Assembly: GCA_000310025.1 (NCBI GenBank)
Contig: FN648639.1
Location: forward strand, 11,584 to 39,911
Reading direction: 5' to 3'
Length of the DNA: 28,328 bases
Source: Ectocarpus siliculosus
Lineage: Eukaryota > Sar > Phaeophyceae > Ectocarpales > Ectocarpaceae
In this document: piece after piece, positions 20,101 to 28,328 of the stretch
Layout: every line of letters starts with the position of its first letter
How positions within the stretch are numbered: position 1 is the first letter of the stretch
Made by a program: the position numbers and the translations under genes
Notes under the pieces: generated by a model
What the model was told of the DNA's origin: nothing
The model's input: only the letters and a program-made list of their open reading frames with translations
Databases searched by the model: none

Positions 20101-21719
20101 GCTCACAGCACTACTACTGTAGTGCCGTTTACTCCCAACCCGTGGTCACACAGAAGAGCCCACCCCTCTCTACCCTCCCCTCCTGAATAATTAGGTAAAA
20201 TAAATACGCACACAGAAAGATTATTATACCCATTCGAGATACACCCACAGGGTGTCGAACGGGATGTGTTTGATTTGATCTAAGAGTAGCCATCGTGTTT
20301 TGGGCTTTTATTATCAACGGGTGTGTCTTCTGCCGGGCGTGTGCAATCCTATGTTGGGTGTGTTACCTTGTGTTGTGTACGGCGGTGGTATTTTGGCAAA
20401 ATTGCAACGGGTTACACATACTGCGGGCCGCGAGCTGTGCGAGTTTTATTTTTCACTTGTATGGCACAACGAATCCATCTCTTATCTACTTATTTTTCAA
20501 GTGTAAGAAAAGAGTGTACGGTAGATTAGCAAGGACTCCAGCGTCAGTGGAGGTTACCTATATTTTCACGATTTCCCGAGCAGCATACAGCGACATCTCC
20601 CGTGTGGGTAACAGGCTCAACAAGACAGTTTGGCACAGCCATCTTGCGCATCTATCTGAATGTTATATTCCTTCGCTGTATGCGCAAGATCGTGAACGGA
20701 CCAACCATCCATTCGCGAGAGAGGCAAAGAGACCGAATTAAGCTACTGGCACCTTAGTACACAGAAAGGGCCGGAAGGAGCGCACCGCTTCTGACGCTAC
20801 TACTGCTGTAGACGCCATACTAGCTCTGCTGCTGCTGCTGCTGATGTTGAAGGCAACATGCATATATGTATATGTGCAACCGCCTTCGATCGAGACGTGA
20901 TGCTGCTGCCAAGACTCATGTTTGTGCATCGGCTGAGGAGGGACCGGGTTTTCGCTGGCTACAGCAGTAGGCCCTCTCCCGGCCACACGGCTTTCGCAAA
21001 CAGCAGTGGAACTGCCTGCTGTGAGGATGCAATGCAACTGGTAGGCGCACACCAGGGAGTTGTTCCACACAAAACCGCGCTGCAAACTGCAATGATGAAC
21101 ATGACCTGCTGCACTTGCGAGTAATCTGTATGGCTTAGAGCCGCACGGCAAGCTCTCACGGCGGGTGAAAAATGAAGTGCGCCGCTCTTGTTTTTCACTG
21201 GTGTCGGGGCTGAGCACGTGATTCCAACACTGGCAGGGAATGCTTTGCTAACAGGCAGCAGGCAACGAGACCATAGTTTCCAAGGCGTTGCTACCTTCCC
21301 GCTGGCAAAAAACAGGAACAAACGTTGAACAAAGTGGGAAGAAGCTGGGCCGGCGACCCCGCCAGCATCAACCGCAACTCGCTGACTCACACATGCGTAC
21401 TTTCCGACGACGTCTATTATCTCCCCACCCACCACCACCACCACGAAGGACGTGCATCCAGCAAACTACCACGCCTGAAATATTGATCCACGTGCTACGC
21501 AAGATTGACTCTCCTAGCTACCGCTCTGCAGGTGCACCACCACACCTTCGCGTCAGTGGACACTGCAGAAGACATACGTAGCACTCCGGGGGCGCGCGAT
21601 CGAGCGGAGGTGCGGCTCAGCGACGAGCTGGCAAAGCTAGAGGTCACCACGGGCGCCACGAAGGCTGACGCGCAGTCCAGCGCCGCCACCGCGGTGACAC
21701 AAGCAGCGAATGCCTTCAT
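14167..21719 (-). CDS. APX: Plastid-type ascorbate peroxidase, nine exons
   Basis: Haem peroxidase (class I) that reduces hydrogen peroxide to water with ascorbate. Exons on the minus strand are 21719-21546, 19826-19730, 19547-19511, 18400-18231, 17777-17659, 17114-17022, 16170-16037, 15286-15139 and 14229-14167. All introns are GT-AG, and the phases join to 1035 nt, 344 residues plus TAA. Residues 1-20 look like a signal peptide ending ASA|FVAP, the stramenopile plastid-import motif, followed by a Ser/Arg-rich transit segment to about 48. Distal site RLAWHDAG gives R84, W87 and H88. The proximal haem ligand is H223 in [10 protein letters not shown], and R232 is nine residues later, the spacing of the ascorbate-binding Arg in pea APX. 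W265 and D295 fit the proximal Trp and Asp positions. Exon 3 is only 37 nt ([11 protein letters not shown]). The family could also include hybrid APX/cytochrome c peroxidases, but R232 favours APX. Confidence 0.93.
14298..14365 (-). mobile_element. Poly-C LINE tail inside APX intron 8
   Basis: The reverse complement reads a C run, CGTCCTCTCGAGGACG, GTGGTCAATAGTCTGAC, AAGGCATGG and AAACATGAGT, matching the 9650-9735 tail except that the terminal C run is weaker. It lies in APX intron 8 (15138-14230), in the same orientation as the gene and only about 70 nt from the last exon's acceptor. Confidence 0.7.
14881..14962. repeat. Two copies of a 24-bp direct repeat
   Basis: AATAACACGACGGGCGGTGC followed by TTGTA occurs at 14882-14906 and 14937-14961, separated by A-rich DNA, within APX intron 8. 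In transcript sense the A tracts become T-rich, as expected for intronic sequence. Confidence 0.85.
15420..16010. repeat. Imperfect repeats filling APX intron 7
   Basis: Two families can be seen. One is a ~115-bp unit (about 15425-15540 and 15541-15655) with shared CATCGA-GGTCAAGCC-like and TGGTCTT segments. The other is a 70-90-bp unit starting GCGTCAT or GCGTCAC near 15684, 15760, 15828 and 15913, each with a T-rich stretch, TCTTC-GGCAGAT-TGGT and CCTCATCA. The repeats fill most of intron 7 (16036-15287), which suggests the intron grew by tandem duplication. Confidence 0.65.
17091..17345 (-). repeat. Tandemly triplicated 3' splice site of APX exon 6
   Basis: The true intron 5 acceptor (TTTTGTTTCGTCAG then GACCACCTGCGCAACGTG, at 17130-17097) is repeated upstream in transcript order at about 17240-17200 (TTTTGTGTCGTAAG then GACCACCTGCGC) and about 17340-17300 (TTTTGTTTCTTGAG then CACCACCTTCGC). 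The spacings are about 109 and 97 nt. Both extra copies keep an AG and the first exon codons (DHLRNVFYR and HHLRNV) but then diverge. The middle copy reaches a stop after 16 codons, so both look like decoy exon starts. Confidence 0.85.
18076..18141. repeat. 28-bp direct repeat in APX intron 4
   Basis: TGCTTGATTCGTCTCTCTCT followed by CTCCTTT occurs at 18076-18102 and 18114-18140, a 38-bp period. In transcript sense the tracts are purine-rich (GAGAGA), so they do not form a polypyrimidine tract for the gene. Confidence 0.85.
19138..19305. repeat. 42-44-bp hairpin-bearing tandem repeat
   Basis: About four units with the landmark CCTCGGTCAGAATCTTG start near 19193, 19235 and 19279, after a diverged first unit near 19154. 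Each unit contains the near-perfect palindrome AGTTGTTTCTAAACAACT, so each copy can form an 8-bp stem with a 2-base loop. The array lies in APX intron 3 (19510-18401). Confidence 0.88.
20066..20186 (-). mobile_element. 5'-truncated SINE copy in APX intron 1
   Basis: The T-run at 20068-20079, CACTTCAAATCAGAGCTCACAGCAC and CGTGGTCACACAGAAGAGCC match the other SINE copies. It stops after CCCTCCCCTCCTG and lacks the tRNA-like head. It is in the same orientation as APX, so the primary transcript would carry its poly-A tract. Confidence 0.85.
20802..20843. repeat. CTG trinucleotide run
   Basis: About six CTG units (CTCTGCTGCTGCTGCTGCTG) lie at 20824-20843 next to a copy of the dispersed word ACTGCTGTA at 20802-20810, in APX intron 1. 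Confidence 0.85.
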
Positions 21720-21934
21720 TCTGGAGCTGGATTGTTGTTTTGAGGTCCAGGGAAGGTATGCAGCGCGAAGTGTGTTAGCTTGCTGCTCTCGCCGAGAACT
21801 TGCGCGGAGAAGGGCTCAGCGACCATGGGTAGGGCAACCCGGGAACGAGTTATATTAATTTCGCGCGAAGCGCGAAAAAAATACGAAGAGGCGTTTGGGC
21901 TGAAGCCTCTTTTTTTCTCCTTTCTGTGCCCTGT

Positions 21935-22240
21935 TGTTTTGACTGTTATCTCGCTCAAATCGAGCTCGATTTCAAAATCGTTTTTTGTTCTGCATTGCCT
22001 GGCACTTTGCGAGGAGGACTGATGCATGCGCATCAGAATGTACAAGGAATTGCGGCCGAGGGAGTGCACTAAATTAAGAGGCTTTATGATTGTGCGGAAG
22101 GTACCACCTTTTTTTTTTTTCTTGCATGCGTCTGTTGTACGTGTACTTATCTCTTTCAAATCGAGTACGATTTCAAAGTATAGTGTTTTGCTCTACATTG
22201 GGCATCTTACGAGAAGGATCGATGCGTGTACATTCAAGCC
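21935..22240. repeat. Diverged ~190-bp direct repeat pair with palindromes
   Basis: The segments at about 21935-22050 and 22125-22240 share TTATCTC-x2-TCAAATCGAG, CGATTTCAAA, a T-rich block, CTGCATTG or CTACATTG and GAGGA or GAAGGA followed by GATGC. The core of the first copy is the near-perfect palindrome TCAAATCGAGCTCGATTTCA. They lie just upstream of the APX start codon in the intergenic region. Confidence 0.7.
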
Positions 22241-22299
22241 ATGTGTTCTTCTACATTCAGACGTCTACGAAAAACACGGCAGCATCACGTCTGTGTAGG

Positions 22300-25290
22300 T
22301 TGGTTCTGCTACAGAAGACTGCACCACACCCCGATCAGGGCTAGCATCGGCCGTTGCCGTTTACCCCCAAACCGGTTTGGGAAACAAGAATTGGAACTTC
22401 AGCGACAGCAGAGTTTGCCAACACTATGTAGTTCTCTCCCATTACTGCTATGTACTTACGTTGCTGCCAGGCACTCCTACTGCTGTTGTGGTGCCCACAA
22501 GGTTTGCACGCCCCCCCGAAAAATGACACATGTCCAGCCTCCATAGCACGGATGGTACTTCTATCCCCTCATGCCCATCTTCGCATTCGGCATGGACGCC
22601 CCCGTCCCCACCAAACCGCCCCTACTCACTACCCCAGTCACCGGCTGCTACCGCTGTAACCTATACACAAGGCGTTTCCAAATTCCAACGGGACACAACA
22701 GCATTTGCTCGCCGAATAGGCGCTCGCTGAAATAGCAACGAATAAGCATGGAAAACGAACCCTAGATCTCCGAATGTGCCTGTGCGTAAACCAAGCGTTT
22801 ACATCTTCCGGTCGTCACAACAGTTCTCCGCAGGATGCAAGATGACTGCCAATGATCACCAAGAGGTTCGCATTGAATCGCCGTTACATCGCGCAGGATT
22901 AACACCACGTCTTCAAACACTGCCCTGGCACCCCATAGGTTGGGTAGCTGTTCGACGGAGAGGAACCGCCAAATCAGCCTTCGACCCCGTCTTGATGTCC
23001 AGCGCTCGGTTGTATGAACACCTGTCATCCAAAGCGAGAACATGACATGTGTTTTGCGATTCAGCATTTTCATCAGAGGCCAAAAGGCAAAAGTGAACAT
23101 ACCCAAGCGTCGAACTTCTCTACGGCCCTTTGTAGTGCCATGGTTGGACCGCGGACAGTTGGTAAAAGTGTGCCCGGCCGTTGTGCCATCGATACAAGTA
23201 TGCGTCGTAAACAAAAATGCAGAAACTCTACAAACACTTGAGTAGCACAAATGTCGCTCCCAGCAGCACGCATGCAAGCGTATCCCTCAACAATATCACG
23301 CTCATCCGTAGAGTTGTATCGCAATCTGGACTGCACGAAACCCCCTGTTGCTGCTCTATGCATATGACCCACCTAAAGATGAACCGGCTTGTCAAGTGAG
23401 GCTCGAGTCGCGGCCGGCTTCCCGCCAGCGCCGCGGTGCCGTTAGGATGCTGAGCGAGAGTACCTGATGCACGGATGGAGCAAGAGGAGGAAAGGGGTAC
23501 GAAGAACACACAGGAGGGAAAACGTCAGCAACTGCATTGACACGCCTCAACGATGTACCACGTATTTACTACCATACAAGCCTGCACCCTGTGTCCGCCT
23601 CAACGAGCGTTACCGATGATAAACCCTGAAACTACTGCTGTACAAGTAGGAATTACACTCGCGCTATGTACATAAAACTGCGGTACACAGGAGGTAAGAA
23701 CAAACAACCCGCTACATACTGCTGAAGGTTGCAGTTGAACGTTGACGACAAAAAAGAAAGAACCGTGACAAGGTTGCCGACGTACAGCAAGCAGACCTTC
23801 ACAGATCTCCAGTTCCTCGGAAGGGACTGCGTGGATACAGTTGCTACAAATGAAAGGATTTGAGGTTGGACGTGGGAAGAAACGGCCTTTGACCCCTAGT
23901 CACAGCTTGATACATGCAGCGATGCAGCTTCCGGACGGATTTCGTCTTCGGGGGTCCCCCCTCACGAGCTAGGTTGCGCTTTGTATTGGTTGTTTGTATG
24001 TTCTTGAGGCTTGGTTCGGGGGTAGTTATTGGGGCAGATCAATCAGGTGGCTGCCCTGAACAGCCACATGTACGACGACGTATGCATACGGCGTGGCATT
24101 GACGCCCCATCAAAGGACTATTAGCGTGACGTTGCCTCTAGATGCGAGCAGTGTAGACGAGGCGAAATCAGCCGTGGGAGAATAGGCGTTGACCGAGCGG
24201 ATCGACGGTTGCGATGAGCGGCACCCCGGCACGGAAACATGCGCGGATTCTCAACGTTTGAAACAGCGACTGAGGATGAGGATAAATATGCATACGATAG
24301 ATCGTGTGGGTTCTCATTTGGGAACGGTAACCTACTGTAAGGTGCTTGCAGACGGTCTTGTAATGCCTTCTTCTGAGGTAGACTAGACATACTGGGATGA
24401 AAGCTTGGTGTTCAAAGGGGGTGGGCATGAACTCTATCTGCTGTGCTGTCTTCGCTGTACTAGCTGGCAAAAATAAAGTAAGAGGATATGATACACAGCT
24501 CACATGGCTGCGGCAAGGTGCTTAACCTCGCCCAAGCTCTTACGAGCGGGCCGGCACTGCTGACGGTCATCGACTCTATCTGCTACACTGCTGTAAAGTT
24601 GCTGCGCTGTGGTGAAATAATGCTTGCGAGAAAAGACCGATTGATTTCGTGACGACGTTGCAGGACAGCACCTGCTGATCTGTTAATAAAGAAACGTTCG
24701 GTACCCGTTATGTACGCACACTACAGCAGTACAGCAGCAGCCGTCACATCAATGGGGTACTAAGCAGCGTACAGAGAGGCACGCACACGATACACCCCAC
24801 GAAGGCTAAGCGCTGCAACTCACTGCTGTTGCTGTACACTTGCTTGTAGCACCAACATATTCACCTGGAAAAGCCGAAACGGGGTGACCGCTGCTACCTC
24901 TGCCTCTCCTCCTAGCTTTACCGCCGCCAGTGCTCAGCAACGTGTTTTACACAGCCAGCCGTCGCCACCACGCCCTTATCCCATGTCCGTTGCTTCGTGG
25001 TCGGTCATGATGATGATGATGATGCCAAAACACAACCGGCGCTCTGGTTGATGATGAGGTCGTTTGCTTCAAGCAGGAGGTTCACGCCGCCGCAATAGCA
25101 GCCCAGCCCCAGGTGGTTTCATGAGGGGCATTGCCTGGCATCTCACCACGTCGCGGCGTCTGTCCACGCGATATACATACGCTGGCAAGCACGTGTTGTG
25201 CGCTGTGCAGCTGTGCAGTGCTGCCGGCGCGCACGTTGGTTCTTAGTACAACGCACGCGCGCGCGGTCTTTACAACTCCTCCCGTACTAA
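22300..25290. other. Intergenic region between APX and pyridoxal kinase
   Basis: No gene is recognised. The longest frame (171 codons, minus, 22762-23277) and an overlapping 99-codon frame have no motif I can name. The region carries three copies of the word ACTGCTGTA/TACAGCAGT (23634, 24587, 24722) and a GAT trinucleotide run at about 25007-25023. Promoter elements of both divergent genes should lie in or beside this region. Confidence 0.5.
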
Positions 25291-25298
25291 TCCCAAGT

Positions 25299-25390
25299 GC
25301 CGCTTTTAAAACCCGCTTTCAAACTCCCAATCAGCTTCGTTCAAATGCGGCGGTTTGGGCCAATCAGAGGCGCCGCTTTTAAAAAATTTA
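25299..25390 (+). promoter_or_regulatory. Putative pyridoxal kinase promoter: doubled CCAAT and TA-rich boxes
   Basis: GCCGCTTTTAAAA occurs twice (25299-25311 and 25372-25384) and CCAATCAG twice (25327-25334 and 25360-25367), about 180-270 bp before the start codon at 25567. The second TTTTAAAAAATTTA could act as a TATA-like element. The arrangement resembles a CCAAT/TATA promoter, but no transcription start is visible from sequence. Confidence 0.4.
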
Positions 25391-25566
25391 TCTCTACCCA
25401 TGGTCCCTGTTCCCGGAGAAGACGAGGCCAGGGGGCAACGTGAACTGCAATATTGCTGTGGTACCCCTCCCCAACTGACCTGACCTCGGCACTCAGCACT
25501 CCCTTGTGTTGCAACTGGCAACAGCCGACACAGGCACGTAGAGGAGGTCCGTGTTGTGCTGCAAGG

Positions 25567-27144
25567 ATGGCGTCTGGAGGACGGGTGCTGAGGTGAGTAA
25601 GCCGGAAGAGCTCGGTGGCGCCCTTTTTTCCACCGTTGTTGGCTCAAGTCCGTACCTCATCCGGTCCTGTTTCAAAATGAAAGTATGCAGCCAGTACAAC
25701 AGCATTCCTGCAGATGATGCTGCTCTTCATGTCGTGGACATGTTGGGCTGTGCAGGGTGGCGTTGCGACTTGGTAGGCATAGCAAGCACCCGATTGTCAC
25801 GCGAAAAGGCCTCTCTCTGCACACGCCTCATTTGCACATGTGATCTCGACTCCTTCGACGCTGCTGCCCTCTATCTCTCCTAAATACTCAACCAACCTGC
25901 CGTGCTGCTGCTCATCCTTCTTATTTCCTAATGTAGCATTCAGAGCCATGTTGTTCGAGGGTACGTGGGCAACAAGTGCTCGGTCTTCCCGCTTCAGCTG
26001 CTAGGCTTCGACGTGGACCCTGTTAACTCCGTGCAGTTTTCCAACCACACAGGTGCGTCGGTAGTTTGTCATGATGGTGGTGAGTGTGGGAAGCGACCAC
26101 ACAGCAGGCAGAGAGACGATATAAAGTGTACTGCGTGTTGCTTTTACTCGGCGACCAGACCCTCTCGTGGTGTCGACATATTTTACATCGCCTGCTACCT
26201 GTACAGAGGTGCAATCAATGTAGACTACAGCAGTGTTGTAGGAGATCTTCGCAAGGGTACAACCTGAGTAGTGGGCCATGCCGGCCGGTTCTGTTACTCT
26301 TGCTGTTGTGCGGTACACACGACGATAAGACTGCGCATTGTTTCAGCCACCGTTTGCTTTCTTCTGCGTATCACCTCTTATCCGGGGATGTTCAATTTCT
26401 CGCACACTGCTGCCCTTGTCTCCCACACATACGCGCGCTTGCTGGGAAAACACACAATGATTCTGGTCTCAACAGCGCGGCACACCCTTGTGCAACCTCT
26501 TTCTAACACAGAGCGCTCATGCGACTGTACGGATGCGTCCTTGTTTCCCATGCTACGAAGGCGCCGCTGCCGCTGCTGCTACAAATATCGAGCCAGACAC
26601 CGAAAATGCCGCCCTCTGATTGGATGTTCATGCACAGGCTACGCAGGGTTTGAAGGGACGGTGCTCCAGGGGGAAGAGCTCTCGAGGCTGCTGCAGGGGT
26701 TGGAATCCAACAACCTCCTCAGGGGCTATACGCATGTGCTCACGGTAAGGGAGTGGTGCTCGTGTGTATGAATCAATCCTTTCTATCCTACAGAAGTACC
26801 TCCCGCCCGCCCGCGCTGGTAGGAACAATGCTCCGTCCCCTCAACGACGCGTGGTCAACGGTCTACATATCAGCCATAAGGCATGCAAAACATGAGTACC
26901 CCCCCCGCGCCCCCCCCCACGCGTGCGTGCTTCCCACGGACCCTCCTTGCAAGGGATGGTTTTCCTGCCCACTCTCTTTAATACGCATGCGACCTCCCGT
27001 TTGTTTGTGTTTTACCTTGTGCTTCTCGTCTGTGCTCGTTGTTGGCAGGGCTACGTCGGATCCCCGTCCTTCTTGCATGCCGTCCTCGACGTCCACCGAA
27101 GACTGAAAGAAGCGAATCCAGCATTGCTCTTCATCTGCGACCCG
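25567..27144 (+). CDS. PDXK: Pyridoxal kinase, N-terminal four exons (partial)
   Basis: Phosphorylates pyridoxal, pyridoxine and pyridoxamine with ATP to make the cofactor pyridoxal 5'-phosphate; the ribokinase-like fold is expected to be cytosolic. Exons are 25567-25592, 25937-26052, 26638-26744 and 27049-27144, all GT-AG and phase-matched, giving 115 residues. Diagnostic segments are [17 protein letters not shown] (residues 6-22, the substrate-site serine included), [23 protein letters not shown] (to residue 48), GTVLQGEEL and ICDP (residues 112-115). Animal and plant homologues are about 310 residues, so roughly a third is present. The next exon (expected GD motif) and the C-terminal GTGD ATP site are not found before the window ends; a good donor GTGAGT follows at 27145. 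The short first exon has only nine residues, with no targeting peptide. Confidence 0.93.
26838..26925 (+). mobile_element. Poly-C LINE tail in pyridoxal kinase intron 3
   Basis: ACGACGCGTGGTCAACGGTC, then AAGGCATGCAAAACATGAGT, ACCCCCCC and a GC-rich C tract match the 9650-9735 tail. It lies within intron 3 (26745-27048) in the same orientation as the gene. Confidence 0.8.
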
Positions 27145-27904
27145 GTGAGTGCTCCACATGTCGAATGCTTCGTTCACCTCCTAGGACCCTCTGGTGAGCG
27201 GTTGACTGGAATCAGACACAGCAGTCGCCTTCGCCTTCGCGAGGGAAAAGCTTTGTTTTTGGTTGGGAGTTAGGGCAAGGGTGGCGAAGCCCCTCTCTCT
27301 ACATCATACGTTATCAATAGCATCCTCGTGAGGGCGGTCCCATCTTAAAACACTGGGTTCGTTCTCTACGTTGAGCTAGCTACAATGTACGTTACCGCTG
27401 TCGTGGTGCCGCGGACTTCAGAGAGGGATCGGTCGTGACGCGGGACTTGGAGCAGCACGGCCGTGGTTGTCTGGCCCGCCGGAGGCATTTCCTTCTGTTA
27501 GTTCCGTCTGAGTTGGCTAACCCGCTCGCCGAAGTTTGTTGTTTTCTTTTCTGCCGTGCATTCCCTTGGGTTGTGACACGCTCCTCGGTCTTGATGGAGA
27601 GAAATCCTGGTTTGTTGTTTGTTACCCTGCACTCTGTTTGATCATTCCGCCTACTGCTTGCTAAGCGCAGCATCATCCTGTGTACTGTTGTACACCAGCT
27701 TGCTTTATCTTGGTCGTGTTGTACGATCCCACAAATCACAGAGCACTCACTGCCCGCGTCCGTTTGATCAACTCGCTATACCCGACAACCAAACACGACC
27801 ACATCCTGGAAGAACGAACACGCTGCTTAGCGGCATTCCCGCGGTGTTGCCACCCGCTTGCTAATGTTACGCTAACCTGGTCGTAGTACCCCCCCCCCCT
27901 TGAG
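27145..27904 (+). other. Probable pyridoxal kinase intron 4, no exon seen
   Basis: This begins with the donor GTGAGT after exon 4. No downstream segment resembling the expected kinase sequence was found on the plus strand. Frames on both strands are short and without motifs. Either intron 4 extends beyond the window or the gene is interrupted by the assembly break. Confidence 0.5.
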
Positions 27905-28015
27905 GTCAACCGGGCGTGCTCCGTCCCGGATTTGTAGGGATGCGAGGTCAATGGTCTAACGACTACGGCATTCATGACTATGAGTATGAGTACACCCCCC
28001 CCCCCCCCCCTTGCC
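27905..28015 (+). mobile_element. Poly-C-tailed repeat, type 2 body
   Basis: This is a near copy of 8995-9085: GTGCTCCGTCCCGG, TTTGTAGGGATG, GAGGTCAATGGTCTAACGAC, GGCATTCATGACTATGAGTA with one extra ATGAGT, then C run and TTGCCCC. It comes directly before the degraded contig end. Confidence 0.75.
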
Positions 28016-28328
28016 CCCCCTAAGGGGCCCGGGAAAAAAGGAAGGTGTTCCTGCCCGCGGAAAAAATGGAAAATTATCCCGGGAAAAGGGGTCCCCCCCC
28101 CCCCCCTGAACACCCCCAAACAATTTCAGGGCCAAACTGGTGTTTGGGGGGAAAAAATTTAGGGAAGAGGAAGAGGGCCCAGATTTGCACGGGTTTTTAC
28201 CCCCGGGGGGGGGGGGGGGGAGCTTTGGGGGCTTTTTTTCCGGGAGAAAAATGGGAGAAGTCCTTTTTTTACCCCCCCGTTTTGAAAAATGGAAGTTTTT
28301 GGGGCCCCCCCCCCCCCCCCCCTTTAAG
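28016..28328. other. Low-quality contig end
   Basis: Repeated long runs of C, G, A and T alternate with short mixed sequence, with no coding or repeat structure. The run pattern is typical of unreliable base calls and probably marks an assembly gap triggered by the poly-C repeat just before it. Confidence 0.65.

Noticed and set aside
20738-21444. Two ~160-codon minus-strand frames
   Set aside because: They lie wholly inside APX intron 1 and show no family motif; the low-complexity serine run comes from the CTG repeat.
22762-23277. 171-codon minus-strand gene
   Set aside because: No recognisable motif, several other open frames overlap it on both strands, and composition looks like chance.

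Overview
The window is eukaryotic nuclear DNA, most likely from a photosynthetic stramenopile and best fitting a brown alga. The evidence is as follows. The clearest gene begins with a bipartite plastid presequence carrying the heterokont-type ASA|FVAP cleavage motif. Both recognisable genes are cut into small exons by long GT-AG introns. Gene density is very low, and most of the DNA is repeats, retroposon debris and minisatellites. The genus is inferred from this style and not proven by the sequence. Both ends (about 1-170 and 28010-28328) are broken homopolymer sequence, as at the low-quality ends of a draft contig.

Layout. From 1 to 1890 I recognise nothing beyond a degraded end. From 1890 to 4400 two ~250-bp inverted arms enclose a degenerate 170-200-bp satellite. 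From 4819 to 5297 there is a ~200-bp tandem repeat with G-run/C-run hairpins. From 6501 to 6812 there is a near-perfect foldback with ~115-bp arms. From 7016 to 7942 there is a cluster of TGACG words, and from 8152 to 8446 a minisatellite. From 8770 to 9740 lie a SINE copy, a poly-C-tailed repeat and a LINE reverse-transcriptase C-terminus. From 11000 to 12950 is an AT-rich island holding a heptamer repeat, a tRNA-headed SINE and a frameshifted class-3 lipase relic.

Genes. A complete plastid-type ascorbate peroxidase occupies 21719-14167 on the minus strand. I resolved nine exons that join in frame to 344 residues, including a 37-nt micro-exon. Its introns hold most of the repeats in the right half of the window. 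The 5' part of a pyridoxal kinase lies on the plus strand (25567-27144, four exons, 115 residues); its C-terminal exons are not visible before the window ends. The two genes are head to head, about 3.85 kb apart. One would remove hydrogen peroxide in the plastid and the other would make pyridoxal 5'-phosphate; nothing in the sequence links their functions.

I found no clear undescribed multi-gene system. The most interesting signals are: a tandemly triplicated 3' splice site inside an APX intron; a 9-base word (ACTGCTGTA/TACAGCAGT) found eight times; a poly-C 3' tail shared by different retroposon bodies and present in sense orientation in introns of both genes; and a SINE with two tRNA-like A-boxes.
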